The position numbers and the translations under genes were made by a program. Below are positions 1 through 10,337 of a stretch of DNA of 64,000 nt, piece after piece. The stretch covers positions 26,294,878 to 26,358,877 of the forward strand of contig NC_090248.1 of assembly GCF_037325665.1 (NCBI RefSeq). Direction: 5' to 3'. How positions within the stretch are numbered: the stretch's first letter is position 1; each line of letters begins with the position of its first letter. Source of the DNA: Littorina saxatilis. Lineage: Eukaryota; Mollusca; Gastropoda; Littorinimorpha; Littorinidae. The notes under the pieces are model-generated. The model was not told the DNA's origin, searched no databases, and worked only from the letters and a program-made list of their open reading frames with translations.

Positions 1-3000
1 TCAGAAGACGGTGCTTCCGCAGAGGTGGTTGCACTGAATTCAAATTGCCGTTTAGGCTGTCAAGTGCAGTGGCACTGGGGGCTTAAGCGGCTTCAAGGTA
101 CAATAGGATCTTCTGGTGCATGTTTAGGCATCCGGTTGGTTCTGATTTTTGCCAATCCATGGCCGATTTTGCTAACGCTTTTGCGGCTGTGGCTTCCGGT
201 TTCAGGATGGTTTAGCCTTCTGCCGTTAACACTGTGGTGTTGGTAGTTGGCGCTCATCAGTCTTCGGCTTTCGGTTCCGTTGTTGCGGTTCCTCTGCTGT
301 TACTCAGGCTAAATCCACTTCCTTTTCCAGGCTTTCAGCTGGTATGAGGCAGGTGGATGGAATATCCTTTCGGAGTTCCGGCTTTTGGGAAATTTGTTCC
401 AAACCTTTCCCTTTTGGCAAGTGTTGCTTTTTCGGGATTGGTTCCGGCTCTCATCCTTTTGTAGATGGTTAGAATACCACTGTCCAGGATGATGAGGATT
501 TGGAAGACTAGCTTCTGGGGCAGATGGAGACGCCTCTTTGTTGACTTTCAGCGAAGCTGCCATCTTTGTTTACATGGATGGCAGAGGTTACTACGCGCTT
601 TTTCCCTGTAGGGTTAGCGGTAGCATTGTCATCTGCCTTTTCTCCTCCATCTTTTTTGGCGTGTCTTGCTCCTTCTTAGGATCAATTTGCGAACTCAATC
701 GATGCTTTTGCCCCATCTCTGCCTTTGTTGGCATCTCAGGGGGAAGCTCATACTTCAGCTTTGCCGCTTTTTGCGCATTTTCAGCTGACCTGAGCCTTTT
801 AAGGGAATCTTAGAACGTTATGTTCTTGGATTCTCTGTTGGGGTCGTTTGGGCTTGTGAAATTTGTTTTTTCACAATTGAGGCTCCTTTGTTACCACTTC
901 CTTTGTGGGCAACGCTCGGCTTAGCTCCTGCGGTGGCGGGGCTTTAGCTTGCGTCATCTGCTCAAGCAGCGCGTCACGCGCTGATCGCTATCCGTAGGCT
1001 TCGGTTTACTCCAAGCTTAAGAACGTAGTTTATTCGTTTGCTTTTTCTACGGAACCGCCACCGGGTTCCCCGGAATTGGCGAACATCCGTCTGGATGTTA
1101 ATAGCAAGGAGTGACTGTCTCTCTGTCAGAACAAGGATCTCCTGGCTATGTTTCATTATGGCCGCACTCCTTTACATTTACCGCTTTTTAACAAATCTTG
1201 TTTCTGCGCTCTCTCGTGCGCGGTTACGTCCTATCTGGATATTTTTGTGTTCCGTCAGGACGCGGATACTAAGGATGTAGCTTTGCTTTTAGCCTGGGTG
1301 TAGGTCTCTTTCAAAAAGGTTTGTTCTTTTGGCGAGACTTTAATCTCTTCTTTTCTTGAAGGTTCCTCTTTGTGAGTTAGCTTCTATGCACAGGGATTCT
1401 TCTCTATCTTAAAAGCTCACTGCAGAAGGAAAGCGCACGGCAGGCCTTGGCTTTTTATTGTTTTCAAATAAAGGCTTCAGGCTCGCCGTTCTCGACTTTA
1501 TCTTTTGTCTCCTTACCCTCGCGTTCGTGGCAGGGTTCTGTGTCTAATATCCACCTTTCTTCCCCCTGAGGCAAGTTAGCGGTGGGTGTTGGTAGGCACA
1601 CAAAAGCACGCTTTCTTTCACACTTGTGGCAGTTATGTCAACTGGAAGTTAGTTCTCGGCATCACTCTTCTTTCGCCTTTGTGTTTAACACATCGGCTGG
1701 GGGGGATTAGGTTTCCCTCTTTGTGGGGGGAGACACGGGTGCCTCCCTTTTGGTTCTCTTTCATGGTTCGTTTGGTATTTCAGAGCTTCAGGGTTCTGAT
1801 CTTTTTTCTAAGTCATACGTTTGTTGAGCCGTTTTTGGATCTCTTGGAGATTGTGCAAGCGGCCCTTGATAGAAGTCCTTTACTCCAGGTGTAACTGGGA
1901 GTGCAGGGCTGGAACACATTAGATGTCTAAGGCTTCTCAGCTTTGATAGGACCCTTTGTGGTCTGTTGGGCGTTAAGCAATAGAACAAAGGGTTGGAACA
2001 TGTGTTGTTTCAAGCAGACAACTCCACAGGGGGCTTTTCTCATCAAGAAAAGGGGGTCTCTCACTCCCTATCGCTTCCTCACGGAACATGAGAGGTTTTG
2101 GTGGTTTTACCATCACGAGATCTTTTTAGCAGCGAAGTACCTTCATGAGAGTCTCTATGACTGGGCGGACTCTCTAAGTCTGTCGGCCAAATGGCCACTT
2201 GGAGCAGACTCTCTTTGACCACGTGTTTTTGTTCCTTCGGGGGAATGGGAGAAATTTCTAATAATGAGTTTTTGCCTTTTGGTACTATCGCCTTTTGCTT
2301 ATCTTCGTCGCCCGACTGCCGGGCATGGAAATTTTTACTCTTGTTTTACTTTGAGCGGCCTGCCGGTCGCACAATTTGGGCCCGTTCTTTTTGGGTTGCC
2401 AGACCTCGTTAGGCTGGCAAGAGGGCTCCGGTTTTGCTCACACTCGTTTCTCACGGGTGTCTACTGTAGGATATTTTTGAGTTGCTCGGGCTCTTCTGCC
2501 CGTTAACTCTGGACTGGTACTTGTCTTGTTGTCTGGCTTGGAACAGATGGCTTATGTTTTAACGGATAGAACTCCTCTTCTCTCGGTACAATGAAGGTGG
2601 CGAGCCACCTATTTTGGCTTTCCGTTCTTTTTCTCCCACGTCTTTGTTTAAGACATTATGTGATATCAGTTTTACTGAGACAGCTCGGTGCTAATTTTTC
2701 TCTTGGTGGCTTTATAACCAGCAAGTTTAAGAGGGCCTACTTTAGGCTTGCTGAAAGCTGATCTTCAGTCCTTTCTTGGACTTTGCTCCTAGTTTTAGGG
2801 TTTTTGTGATTGGATTCTTTGACTCTTTTACTTAACTAGCCTTGCTGATCAACACGGAAATCGGGCATGCTTACTCGGGTAGCTTCTGTGAGAAGTGGGA
2901 GTAAGTGTTTTTTCTGCTAATTTTGCTATAGACAGATTTTCGGAGAAAGACTGATCTATGGCACTTAGGTTTCTTTTGGGTTTTCTGGCATATTAGCGGA

Positions 3001-4288
3001 ATCTGGAGTTACCAACTTTGATTCACCGTTCAAATCTTAATCACTATTTTGGCTCCCCTAGAGCCATATTTAGCCTTTTGGTCTGTTCGAGTTTTGAAGA
3101 TTTTTTCTGGCTTGCACGGATTGCTTGAGATCATTAAATCTAAGGGCTCTTGTTCTTATCTTTCTGCTTCGTCGCCCTTTAACCTTGAACGGTTATATAC
3201 GACGTTAAACACTGATTAATTTATATAAAGGAAGAAAGAATGTCTTTCAACTTTGGTAGGGGTAATGACTTGTTGAGGTCAACCTTGCCTATATGGACTG
3301 CCACAGTGTTCAGGTATGCCTTCAAGTGGTGGCAGTAGACAGGGGGGGGGGGGGGGGGGGCAGTCAGTCAGTCCTCCCCCTTCGAACAGCACGGACTCTA
3401 TATTCCTTTCTTGAGCATTTTTATGGCTCTTGGAGATTCTGATGTACATTTTTGTACGGTTATAGCCCTCCACAGTTTTCCGTTAAGGACTCTGCACACT
3501 AGATCGGAATCTCAGGAACTTCTTTTTATCTCACTCGTTTTGGTGCGCTTTAAAGACATCTCGAGAGTAGTGTTAGCCAATTGGGTCTCCACCATAGTTA
3601 GACAAGTTTATGTATGGTGGCAGAGTCAGGCAGGGGATGTCAGGGCAGTTTTGCCCTTTACTACAGCTAGGCCTCACGGGGCAAGAGATTGGGCTTCCAC
3701 TCTAGCTGTTCTTCGATTTGGTCTCCTGGCAGAACTGTGTTCTTGAGTCGGCTTGCTGGCTTTATTGAAAGGTTTTTCATTGGTGTTTATCTCAGAGATG
3801 CCTATGCATTGAGATAGGATGTGTTTCTGGGTTACCTGCTCTGTTAGCGGCAGGACAGATTCTCAATTCCTGATTGGGTTAAGTGCCCTCCACCTATAGT
3901 AGCAATCTGCTATATGTGAGTTGGGTAAGATATGTAATTTAATTAAAAATTTTAGTAATAAATTTTCATTTGATTAATATACTTACCCAACTCACATCGT
4001 TTATTCCCTCCCGCCTCCCCGCTGTGGGGGGTGGATTTCTAAAAAAGGGGAGTGAGTTGGGCTTCGTTTGGAATGATGCATATGGCGGCGTATGCGCGCG
4101 CATACGGAAGTCGGAAGTATGTATTAATATGGCCTTATGGGTATTGGTCACTCTTTTTTTAGAGGGGCTTCCCTTGTTACCAAGGGGATGCGTACAGCGT
4201 TACCAGCACTGAACTAGAGTTAATTGCTATATGTGAGTTGGGTAAGTATATTAATCAAATGAAAATTTATTACTAAAATTTTTAATTA
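1..4288 (+). mobile_element. Decayed DIRS-like (tyrosine recombinase) retroelement, right-hand part
   Basis: Seen: GT-rich, coding-like DNA with many short open stretches. One stretch near 2250-2300 resembles the LPFG region of a reverse transcriptase. The stretch 3480-3830 resembles the end of a DIRS-type tyrosine recombinase (an ISR..L..W-type segment, an HGAR-like segment, then Y-L-R-D). It is followed by an inverted repeat pair (3940-3997 and 4231-4288), as expected for the inverted terminal and internal complementary repeats of DIRS elements. Inference: an old DIRS relative whose left part lies outside the window. It is heavily broken, probably with ten or more breaks. A 20-base run of G sits near 3341. 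It appears to lie in an intron of the downstream SUMF1 gene. Confidence 0.5.
3940..4288. repeat. Perfect 58-bp inverted repeat pair
   Basis: Bases 3940-3997 are the exact reverse complement of 4231-4288, with 233 bases between them. A direct copy of the outer motif TATATGTGAGTTGGGTAAG also lies near 3911. The arms are AT-rich and would fold into a long hairpin. The best reading is the right terminal repeat plus internal complementary region of the DIRS-like element. A separate fold-back element is the alternative. Confidence 0.8.
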
Positions 4289-4818
4289 TACGACGTTTGA
4301 GAACTTGTGGCAATCTCAAGTGTCGTGTAACAATTGGGGGCCAAGCCAAGGATCTACGTTTAACGCCAAGGGTTTTCCAGCAACAAGGACTAGTGTCAAG
4401 ACAGTCACAGGAGGTAGCCATCAATCGGGTGTATCCTGAGGGATCAGTATTGAGACTACGGAACCGTGGATTCGGTGTGACTGTGGGAAGAGTTTGGTAA
4501 TCGCCGCAGCTCGGTACGGTGAGCGACGCCGGAGTGTATCGGGATTACAGAGGTTAGCTGCCGTTTGGACGAGACGGACTTCGTCGCGGAGCTAGTGCAT
4601 TAATACTACGAAATACGACTGGGGTACGTCGTGTACGTATCGTGAGCAGAGTGCGCCGTCACGTTAGACGAGGAGGGTGGCAGCCTGCGTCTACGAAGGT
4701 GACCAGCGACGAGAGAAGCATCGGAGGTGCAGTAGAGACTGTGTTCTTTTAGAAGACTACATTCGTCTACGTTCGGGGCTGTGAAAGAATACAGACGAAC
4801 GCACCGGAAAAGACCAGA

Positions 4819-7800
4819 ATGGCTGAGTTCTGGGGAAAAGGAATTGAACTGGGACTAAAAGGCAAGCAGTTGACGGAGTTCGTCGAGTCCCAGACACGAC
4901 TGCTGGCGCAGCGTGAAGAAAGACAAGCGCAGCGTGAGCGAGAAGAAAAAGAAAGACAAGCGCAGCGTGAGCGTGAAGAAAGACAAGCGCAGCGTGAAGA
5001 TAAAGAAAGACAAGCGCAGCGTGAGCGTGAAGAAAGAGAAGCACAGCGTGAAGAAAGACAAGCGCAGCGTGAAGAAAAGCAAATGGAGCTGAAACGCTTA
5101 GAGCTCCAGATAGAAATGGAGACGAAACGCTTAGAGCTTCAGACAGAAATGGTGCGTGTTCAAAGTGAACACGAGGCACCGCGCCAAAGAGATAACCAGC
5201 AGCAAATGCTACACAGGGCACCGAAACTTCCAGCATTCGCTGACGGGAAGGACCAGATCGACTGCTACCTTGCAAGATTTGAGAGGTTCGCCGAGAGTGC
5301 TAGATGGCAGCGCGACGACTGGGCGATTCAACTCAGCGCACATTTGACTGGGGCAGCACTTGAGGTCTACACTAGACTCTCAAACGATGACGCCAGAGAC
5401 TATGATGTACTGAAGGAAGCTCTGTTGCGTTGCTACAACTTCACTGAAAGGGGCTACCGTCAACGCTTCCGCGAATGCCAGCCATTGTCTGGAGAGACAC
5501 CGAGCCAGTTTGTGGAGCGCCTGTCGTCATACCTGCAGAAGTGGGTGGAGTTATCAGGTGAAGAGCAGTCATACGAGAGTCTGCGGGACTTGATCGTGAA
5601 GGAGCAGTTCCTTAATGCCTGCCCGAAGGACCTGGCGACCCGCTTGGAAGAGCAAAAACTGCGGGGTTTGAAGGACATTACTGATGCTGCTGAGCGTTAT
5701 CTCATTGCTCATGGAAGGACCCTGGGGACGTCAAAGTCAACGAAACCTTTCCAGAAGAGCGGAAACCAGGCAAACCAACCTGTCAAGGGACAAACTGAGT
5801 CCGCACCATCATCCAATGGAAGGCAGAACATAACGTGTTTCCATTGCAATGCCAAGGGCCACCGAGTCGCCAACTGTCCCCAAAAGAAAAATAACGGACA
5901 TGACAATGACAAAGTGCAAGAACATCGACGGAGATATTACGACAACAAAAGGCAAACGAGTGGCTCGAACCAACAAGTATGTGCGAGCAGCGTCATACTT
6001 CCAAGGGCTGCCGAGCAAGTGGCTACACCATCGGACGTGGAAGAATGTATTTCTGATGGCCAGCTTCTACTCGCCAATGGCAAGTCAATCTCTGTCGTCG
6101 CCAGCGCAGCTGTGTCAGTGTCGAACATGCCCGTGTCGAAGGGATTTGTTGAGAAGCAGGAAGTGACTGTTCTCAGAGATTCGGGCTGCAATGGGGTCAT
6201 CGTCAAAGAGGATCTGGTGCCAACAGAGAAGTTCACTGGTGACTTCAAGTGGACGCTCATGGCTGACAGCAAATGCGTGAAGGCACCAGTGGTAAAAATC
6301 CAGATCGATACTCCATACTTCACCGGAGAAGTTGAGGCCGTCTGCCTGAAGAAGCCCTTGTACGATCTACTAATTGGGAACATTGGGGGTGCGAGACGTC
6401 CTGATGACCCTGATTTCGAATGGAGAATGGGCTCAGCTCAGCCTGCTGCTGAGGAGGAAGACCCACTGCCATTCGCGAATGAAGATATCAGCGAACTGTT
6501 ACGAGATGACAGAGCAACTGTGCATCGCCGCGACCAGCCGCAGGTTGTAAGCGCTGTGACGACCAGAGCCCAGGCGAAGAAGGACAAAACAACTACGCCA
6601 CTCAGGGTCACCAACAGTTCTGCAACTGCTGTCGTGGACAGGGATCGGCTGATTCAGCTACAGGAAGCTGATTTGACCTTGACAAAGTACAGGAGTCGTC
6701 CTGTCAAGGAGATGACTAAGGGCGAAGGCACTGTGCACTTTGAAGTAAAGGCCAAGATCTTGTACAGAGTGTTCCAGCACCCGAGAGTCAACGGTGGGAA
6801 GCCATTACGTCAAGTTCTGGTGCCTCAACCACTTAGGCGCCAGGTGATGGAGGTGGCCCACGACTCTATTATGGGAGGTCACCTGGGTGTCAAGAAAACA
6901 TCGGACAGAATCCAGGCTGCGTTTTACTGGCCAGGACTGCATGCAGATGTGACTCGATTCTGCCGATCGTGCGATATTTGCCAGAAAACCATACCTCGAG
7001 GAAGGGTCCCGAAAGTGCCGTTGCAGAAGATGCCTTTGATCGACCGACCTTTCAAGAGGGTGGCCATTGACCTCATCGGCGAGATAAAACCGCCAAGTGA
7101 AGCGGGTCATCGTTGGGTACTGACCCTGGTAGACTATGCAACCAGGTACCCAGAAGCCGTGCCTCTGAAGAAAATTGACACCGAGACTGTTGCCGAGGCA
7201 CTTGTGGACATTTTCAGCAGAATTGGGGTTCCTGAAGAGATCCTCACAGACCTGGGGACACAGTTTGTCTCTGAATGCATGGAAGAGGTCAACAGGCTGC
7301 TGAGCATTCGTCACTTGACTACGACACCATATCACCCGATGTGCAATGGGCTGGTCGAAAAATTCAATGCGACGCTGAAGTCCATGCTGAAGAAACTATG
7401 CAGTGAGCAGCCAAAGCAGTGGCATCGCTACATCAATGCCTTGCTGTTTGCATACAGGGAGGTGCCACAAGAGTCCACTGGATTCTCCCCGTTCGAGCTG
7501 ATGTACGGGCGGACCGTGAGAGGCCCGATGCAAATACTAAAGGAATTGTGGACGAAAGATGTGGACACACCTGAAGTGAAGAACAGTTACCAGTACGTGT
7601 TTGAGTTGCGAGAGAAACTGGAGGAGACTCTCGAGATTGCTAGAGAAAACTTGAGAAAGTCTCAGGATAGTGGAAAGCACTACTACGACCGCAAAGCCGT
7701 AAACAGGAAGTTTACACCAGGTAACAAAGTGCTGATACTGCTTCCCACTGATCACAACAAACTACTGATGCAGTGGAAAGGCCCATACGAGGTTGAGGCC

Positions 7801-9399
7801 GTGGTAGGGGTCAACGACTACAAGGTGAATGTCGGCAAGAAGTCCAAGATCTACCACGCTAACCTCCTGAAACTGTATGTGGAGAGACCTCCGGAAGCAG
7901 TACAGGTCGCAGCAGGTGCGGAAGAACCAGCCGAACTAGACGAGTTCGACGGTGAGGAACTACTGGAGTTGGGAGACCTCCACAAGAAAGAGGGATTGGA
8001 TGACGTCAAGCTAGGACCTGACCTGACAGAAGATCAGCAGAAGGAGCTGCATGATTTTATGGGCGACTTCACCCATAGGTTCTGTGATGTTCCAGGCTCT
8101 ACGTCCTTGGTCGAACATGAAGTCCACCTCACATCTGACGTTCCTGTTCGGTCAAAACCATACCCTATCCCGTTTCAGGCTCGGGAATCCTTGAAGAAGG
8201 ACATCGACAACATGTTGAAGATGGGGGTCATCCGTGAATCATCATCCCCTTACTCATCTCCCGTTGTTGTTGTCAAGAAGAAAGACGGCACAAACAGGGT
8301 ATGCATTGACTTTAGGAAAGTCAATAAGATCACCGTGTTTGACCCTGAACCAATGCCGACGGCAACTGATCTATTCCGACAGTTAACCGGCAGTAAGATC
8401 TTCTCAAAGATCGATCTCAGCAAGGGATATTGGCAGATTCCTGTGCGCGAAGAGGACATACCAAAGACCGCCTTTGCAACTCCAGACGGAACGTATGAGT
8501 GCCTGCGGATGCCTTTTGGCATGGTGAACAGTGGTGCTACCCTGAAGAGGGGAATGCGAAAAATGCTCAAAGGAATGAAGAATGTTGTGTACTACTGGGA
8601 TGATCTGCTAGTCCACACGGAGACCTTTGCGGAGCATCTGGAGACTTTGAGGGAACTGTTTTCCCGTCTGACAAAAGCTAATCTGACCGTGAGACCCAGC
8701 AAGTGCATTTTGGGGACCGACAACGTTGACTTCATAAGTCATTCACTGAAGGAAGGTCAAAAGGGGCTTTTGTTGGAAAACGTCACCAAGATCCTCAATG
8801 CGCCACGTCCTGAAACCAAGAAGCAGAAGCGATCCTTCCTTGGATTGGCTGGGTATTACAGAGAGTTCATTCCAAACTTCGCCGCCATAACGGCGCCTTT
8901 GTCGGACATGACCCGAAAAGGATGCCCCAACCGAATACTCTGGGGATCAGCTCAGGAGAAGGCATACCAGACCGTACGCGACCTGATGTCACGAGACCCA
9001 GTGCTACGCCTTCCTGATACTGCCAAAGAGTTCATCTTGCGTACAGACGCATCGGACGAAGGGATCGGCGCCATGCTGATGCAAGAACATGGAGGTAAAC
9101 CGTTTCCGGTCAGCTATGCCAGCAAGAAGCTGTCAGGAGCCGAGAAGAACTACTCGACCATGGAGAAAGAGTGTTTAGCCATCGTGTGGGGAATCAAGAA
9201 ATTTGAACTCTACCTCCAAGGGGTGAAATTCGTGCTTCAGACTGATCACAAACCCCTCACCTACCTGAACTCTGCGAAGTTTGTGAATAATCGTATCATG
9301 AGGTGGGTGATGTACTTGCAGAACTTTGATATGCGAGTGGAATCGATCAAAGGTTCAGACAATGTTGGAGCAGATTTTCTCAGCCGAGTATGTGAGTGA
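4819..9399 (+). CDS. Gag-Pol polyprotein of Gmr1-like LTR retrotransposon
   Basis: The frame is 1526 codons. In order: a charged Gag N-terminus with tandem AQRE-type repeats (about residues 30-85, probably coiled coil); a Gag core; a CCHC zinc knuckle (CFHC..GH....C, near residue 338); a retropepsin-like stretch with a D-S-G core (near 450); an integrase with an HHCC zinc finger followed by a DDE core (about 670-900) and a GPY-like module (near 985); then reverse transcriptase (about 1110-1300) and RNase H (about 1400-1500). Gag and Pol share one frame, so no frameshift signal is needed. The integrase-RT order sets it apart from ordinary gypsy elements. The start at 4819 gives MAEFWGKG and follows a long leader. 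Confidence 0.9.
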   Translation: MAEFWGKGIELGLKGKQLTEFVESQTRLLAQREERQAQREREEKERQAQREREERQAQREDKERQAQREREEREAQREERQAQREEKQMELKRLELQIEMETKRLELQTEMVRVQSEHEAPRQRDNQQQMLHRAPKLPAFADGKDQIDCYLARFERFAESARWQRDDWAIQLSAHLTGAALEVYTRLSNDDARDYDVLKEALLRCYNFTERGYRQRFRECQPLSGETPSQFVERLSSYLQKWVELSGEEQSYESLRDLIVKEQFLNACPKDLATRLEEQKLRGLKDITDAAERYLIAHGRTLGTSKSTKPFQKSGNQANQPVKGQTESAPSSNGRQNITCFHCNAKGHRVANCPQKKNNGHDNDKVQEHRRRYYDNKRQTSGSNQQVCASSVILPRAAEQVATPSDVEECISDGQLLLANGKSISVVASAAVSVSNMPVSKGFVEKQEVTVLRDSGCNGVIVKEDLVPTEKFTGDFKWTLMADSKCVKAPVVKIQIDTPYFTGEVEAVCLKKPLYDLLIGNIGGARRPDDPDFEWRMGSAQPAAEEEDPLPFANEDISELLRDDRATVHRRDQPQVVSAVTTRAQAKKDKTTTPLRVTNSSATAVVDRDRLIQLQEADLTLTKYRSRPVKEMTKGEGTVHFEVKAKILYRVFQHPRVNGGKPLRQVLVPQPLRRQVMEVAHDSIMGGHLGVKKTSDRIQAAFYWPGLHADVTRFCRSCDICQKTIPRGRVPKVPLQKMPLIDRPFKRVAIDLIGEIKPPSEAGHRWVLTLVDYATRYPEAVPLKKIDTETVAEALVDIFSRIGVPEEILTDLGTQFVSECMEEVNRLLSIRHLTTTPYHPMCNGLVEKFNATLKSMLKKLCSEQPKQWHRYINALLFAYREVPQESTGFSPFELMYGRTVRGPMQILKELWTKDVDTPEVKNSYQYVFELREKLEETLEIARENLRKSQDSGKHYYDRKAVNRKFTPGNKVLILLPTDHNKLLMQWKGPYEVEAVVGVNDYKVNVGKKSKIYHANLLKLYVERPPEAVQVAAGAEEPAELDEFDGEELLELGDLHKKEGLDDVKLGPDLTEDQQKELHDFMGDFTHRFCDVPGSTSLVEHEVHLTSDVPVRSKPYPIPFQARESLKKDIDNMLKMGVIRESSSPYSSPVVVVKKKDGTNRVCIDFRKVNKITVFDPEPMPTATDLFRQLTGSKIFSKIDLSKGYWQIPVREEDIPKTAFATPDGTYECLRMPFGMVNSGATLKRGMRKMLKGMKNVVYYWDDLLVHTETFAEHLETLRELFSRLTKANLTVRPSKCILGTDNVDFISHSLKEGQKGLLLENVTKILNAPRPETKKQKRSFLGLAGYYREFIPNFAAITAPLSDMTRKGCPNRILWGSAQEKAYQTVRDLMSRDPVLRLPDTAKEFILRTDASDEGIGAMLMQEHGGKPFPVSYASKKLSGAEKNYSTMEKECLAIVWGIKKFELYLQGVKFVLQTDHKPLTYLNSAKFVNNRIMRWVMYLQNFDMRVESIKGSDNVGADFLSRVCE

Positions 9400-9531
9400 A
9401 ACTGTGTTCATTCTCCAACAGACTAATGTACATACCTGGATTTCAATCTGTTATGTATACATAATATGCGTACAGGTAGTGTTTCAATGATTGAAAGAAA
9501 TTAGGTAAATTTCTTCTGGTGTTGGGGGTAA

Positions 9532-10071
9532 TGTTAGGAAACGCTACCGTTGCTGAGCTTTGGTTCAGTTTTGTGTGTTGCATGTAGTTGACTTATTTGT
9601 ACTTTGTGGGAAAGTACCGATATTATATTTTGTAAACACAATATTTATGCTTGGACGAGAATGCAGGTGAACTTTCTAGTCCTGTCAAAACAAGTTGTTT
9701 ACCATGCTGTTTTAGTCGTGAGTTCGTGGCGTTCGTTCGGATTAAGTGTGTCGGCGCTTTTGATGTACGTCATAAGAGAATGTCGCTAGTTTAGTCCATG
9801 CACGGCTCGTATAATGTAGTTGTATCGTGTTCGGTCTGGAATATTCTCGAGATTGAGTATTTACTATATATGCCAGCGCGATTTGAATGTTAAAAAAGCT
9901 TCTATTTGAGTTCTGCTACGTTGTGCAGTTGTATGTATTGAATGCTGAATAAATCCTCGAACTCAATTTGACGAGTTGTTTTCTGCTGCTGCGAAGACGG
10001 GCGACGTAGAATTAAAGAACACAATTATACGACGTTTGAGAACTTGTGGCAATCTAAAGTGTCGTGTAACA
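9532..10071 (+). repeat. Right LTR of the Gmr1-like element
   Basis: It starts TGTTAGGAAACG after a G-rich tract and ends GTCGTGTAACA. A polyadenylation-type AATAAA lies near 9948. Its last 49 bases repeat at 4284-4332 next to the leader. Confidence 0.75.
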
Positions 10072-10337
10072 CTCAGATGTCTAAACGGCGCTCTGGCTCA
10101 TTTGTTTAAGATTCTTGCATTTACTTGGATTAGAAAATAATCCATTTTTGAAATGATGCTAACAGATCCTGTATCATTATCTCCTCCATTTGAAAAAAAT
10201 AGAAAGAAGACAAAACAGAAAATATGTTCTCCACATTTTTTTGACAAAAGTGGTTTAGCACAGTGTTATGCTTTCAAGTAGTGGAGAAACATTAATATTC
10301 TGTAAAAAAAAGGTAATTATTTAACTCTATGTCTTAG
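10072..10337 (+). other. Intron DNA before the first visible SUMF1 exon
   Basis: AT-rich unique DNA ending in a 3' splice site (…TATGTCTTAG). No gene or repeat is recognised. The preceding SUMF1 exon is not found anywhere to the left in this window, so this intron probably extends past position 1. Confidence 0.6.

Larger units (their letters stand above)
4284..10071 (+). mobile_element. Ty3/gypsy LTR retrotransposon with integrase-before-RT order (Gmr1-like)
   Basis: Parts seen: a short terminal-repeat segment at 4284-4332, a PBS-like TGG stretch just after it, a leader of about 490 bases, one long polyprotein frame (4819-9399), a G-rich tract before 9532, and a right LTR of about 540 bp (9532-10071, starting TG and ending CA). 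The 49-base end segment at 4284-4332 matches 10023-10071 almost exactly. The coding part looks whole; the element as a whole looks incomplete. Known: most Ty3/gypsy elements have integrase last. Integrase ahead of RT is the hallmark of the Gmr1 group. Age: the near-identical end segments and open frame suggest a fairly recent insertion. Confidence 0.85.

Noticed and set aside
4757-5275. Minus-strand 172-codon frame rich in leucine and alanine
   Set aside because: Antisense shadow of the AQRE repeats in the Gag region.
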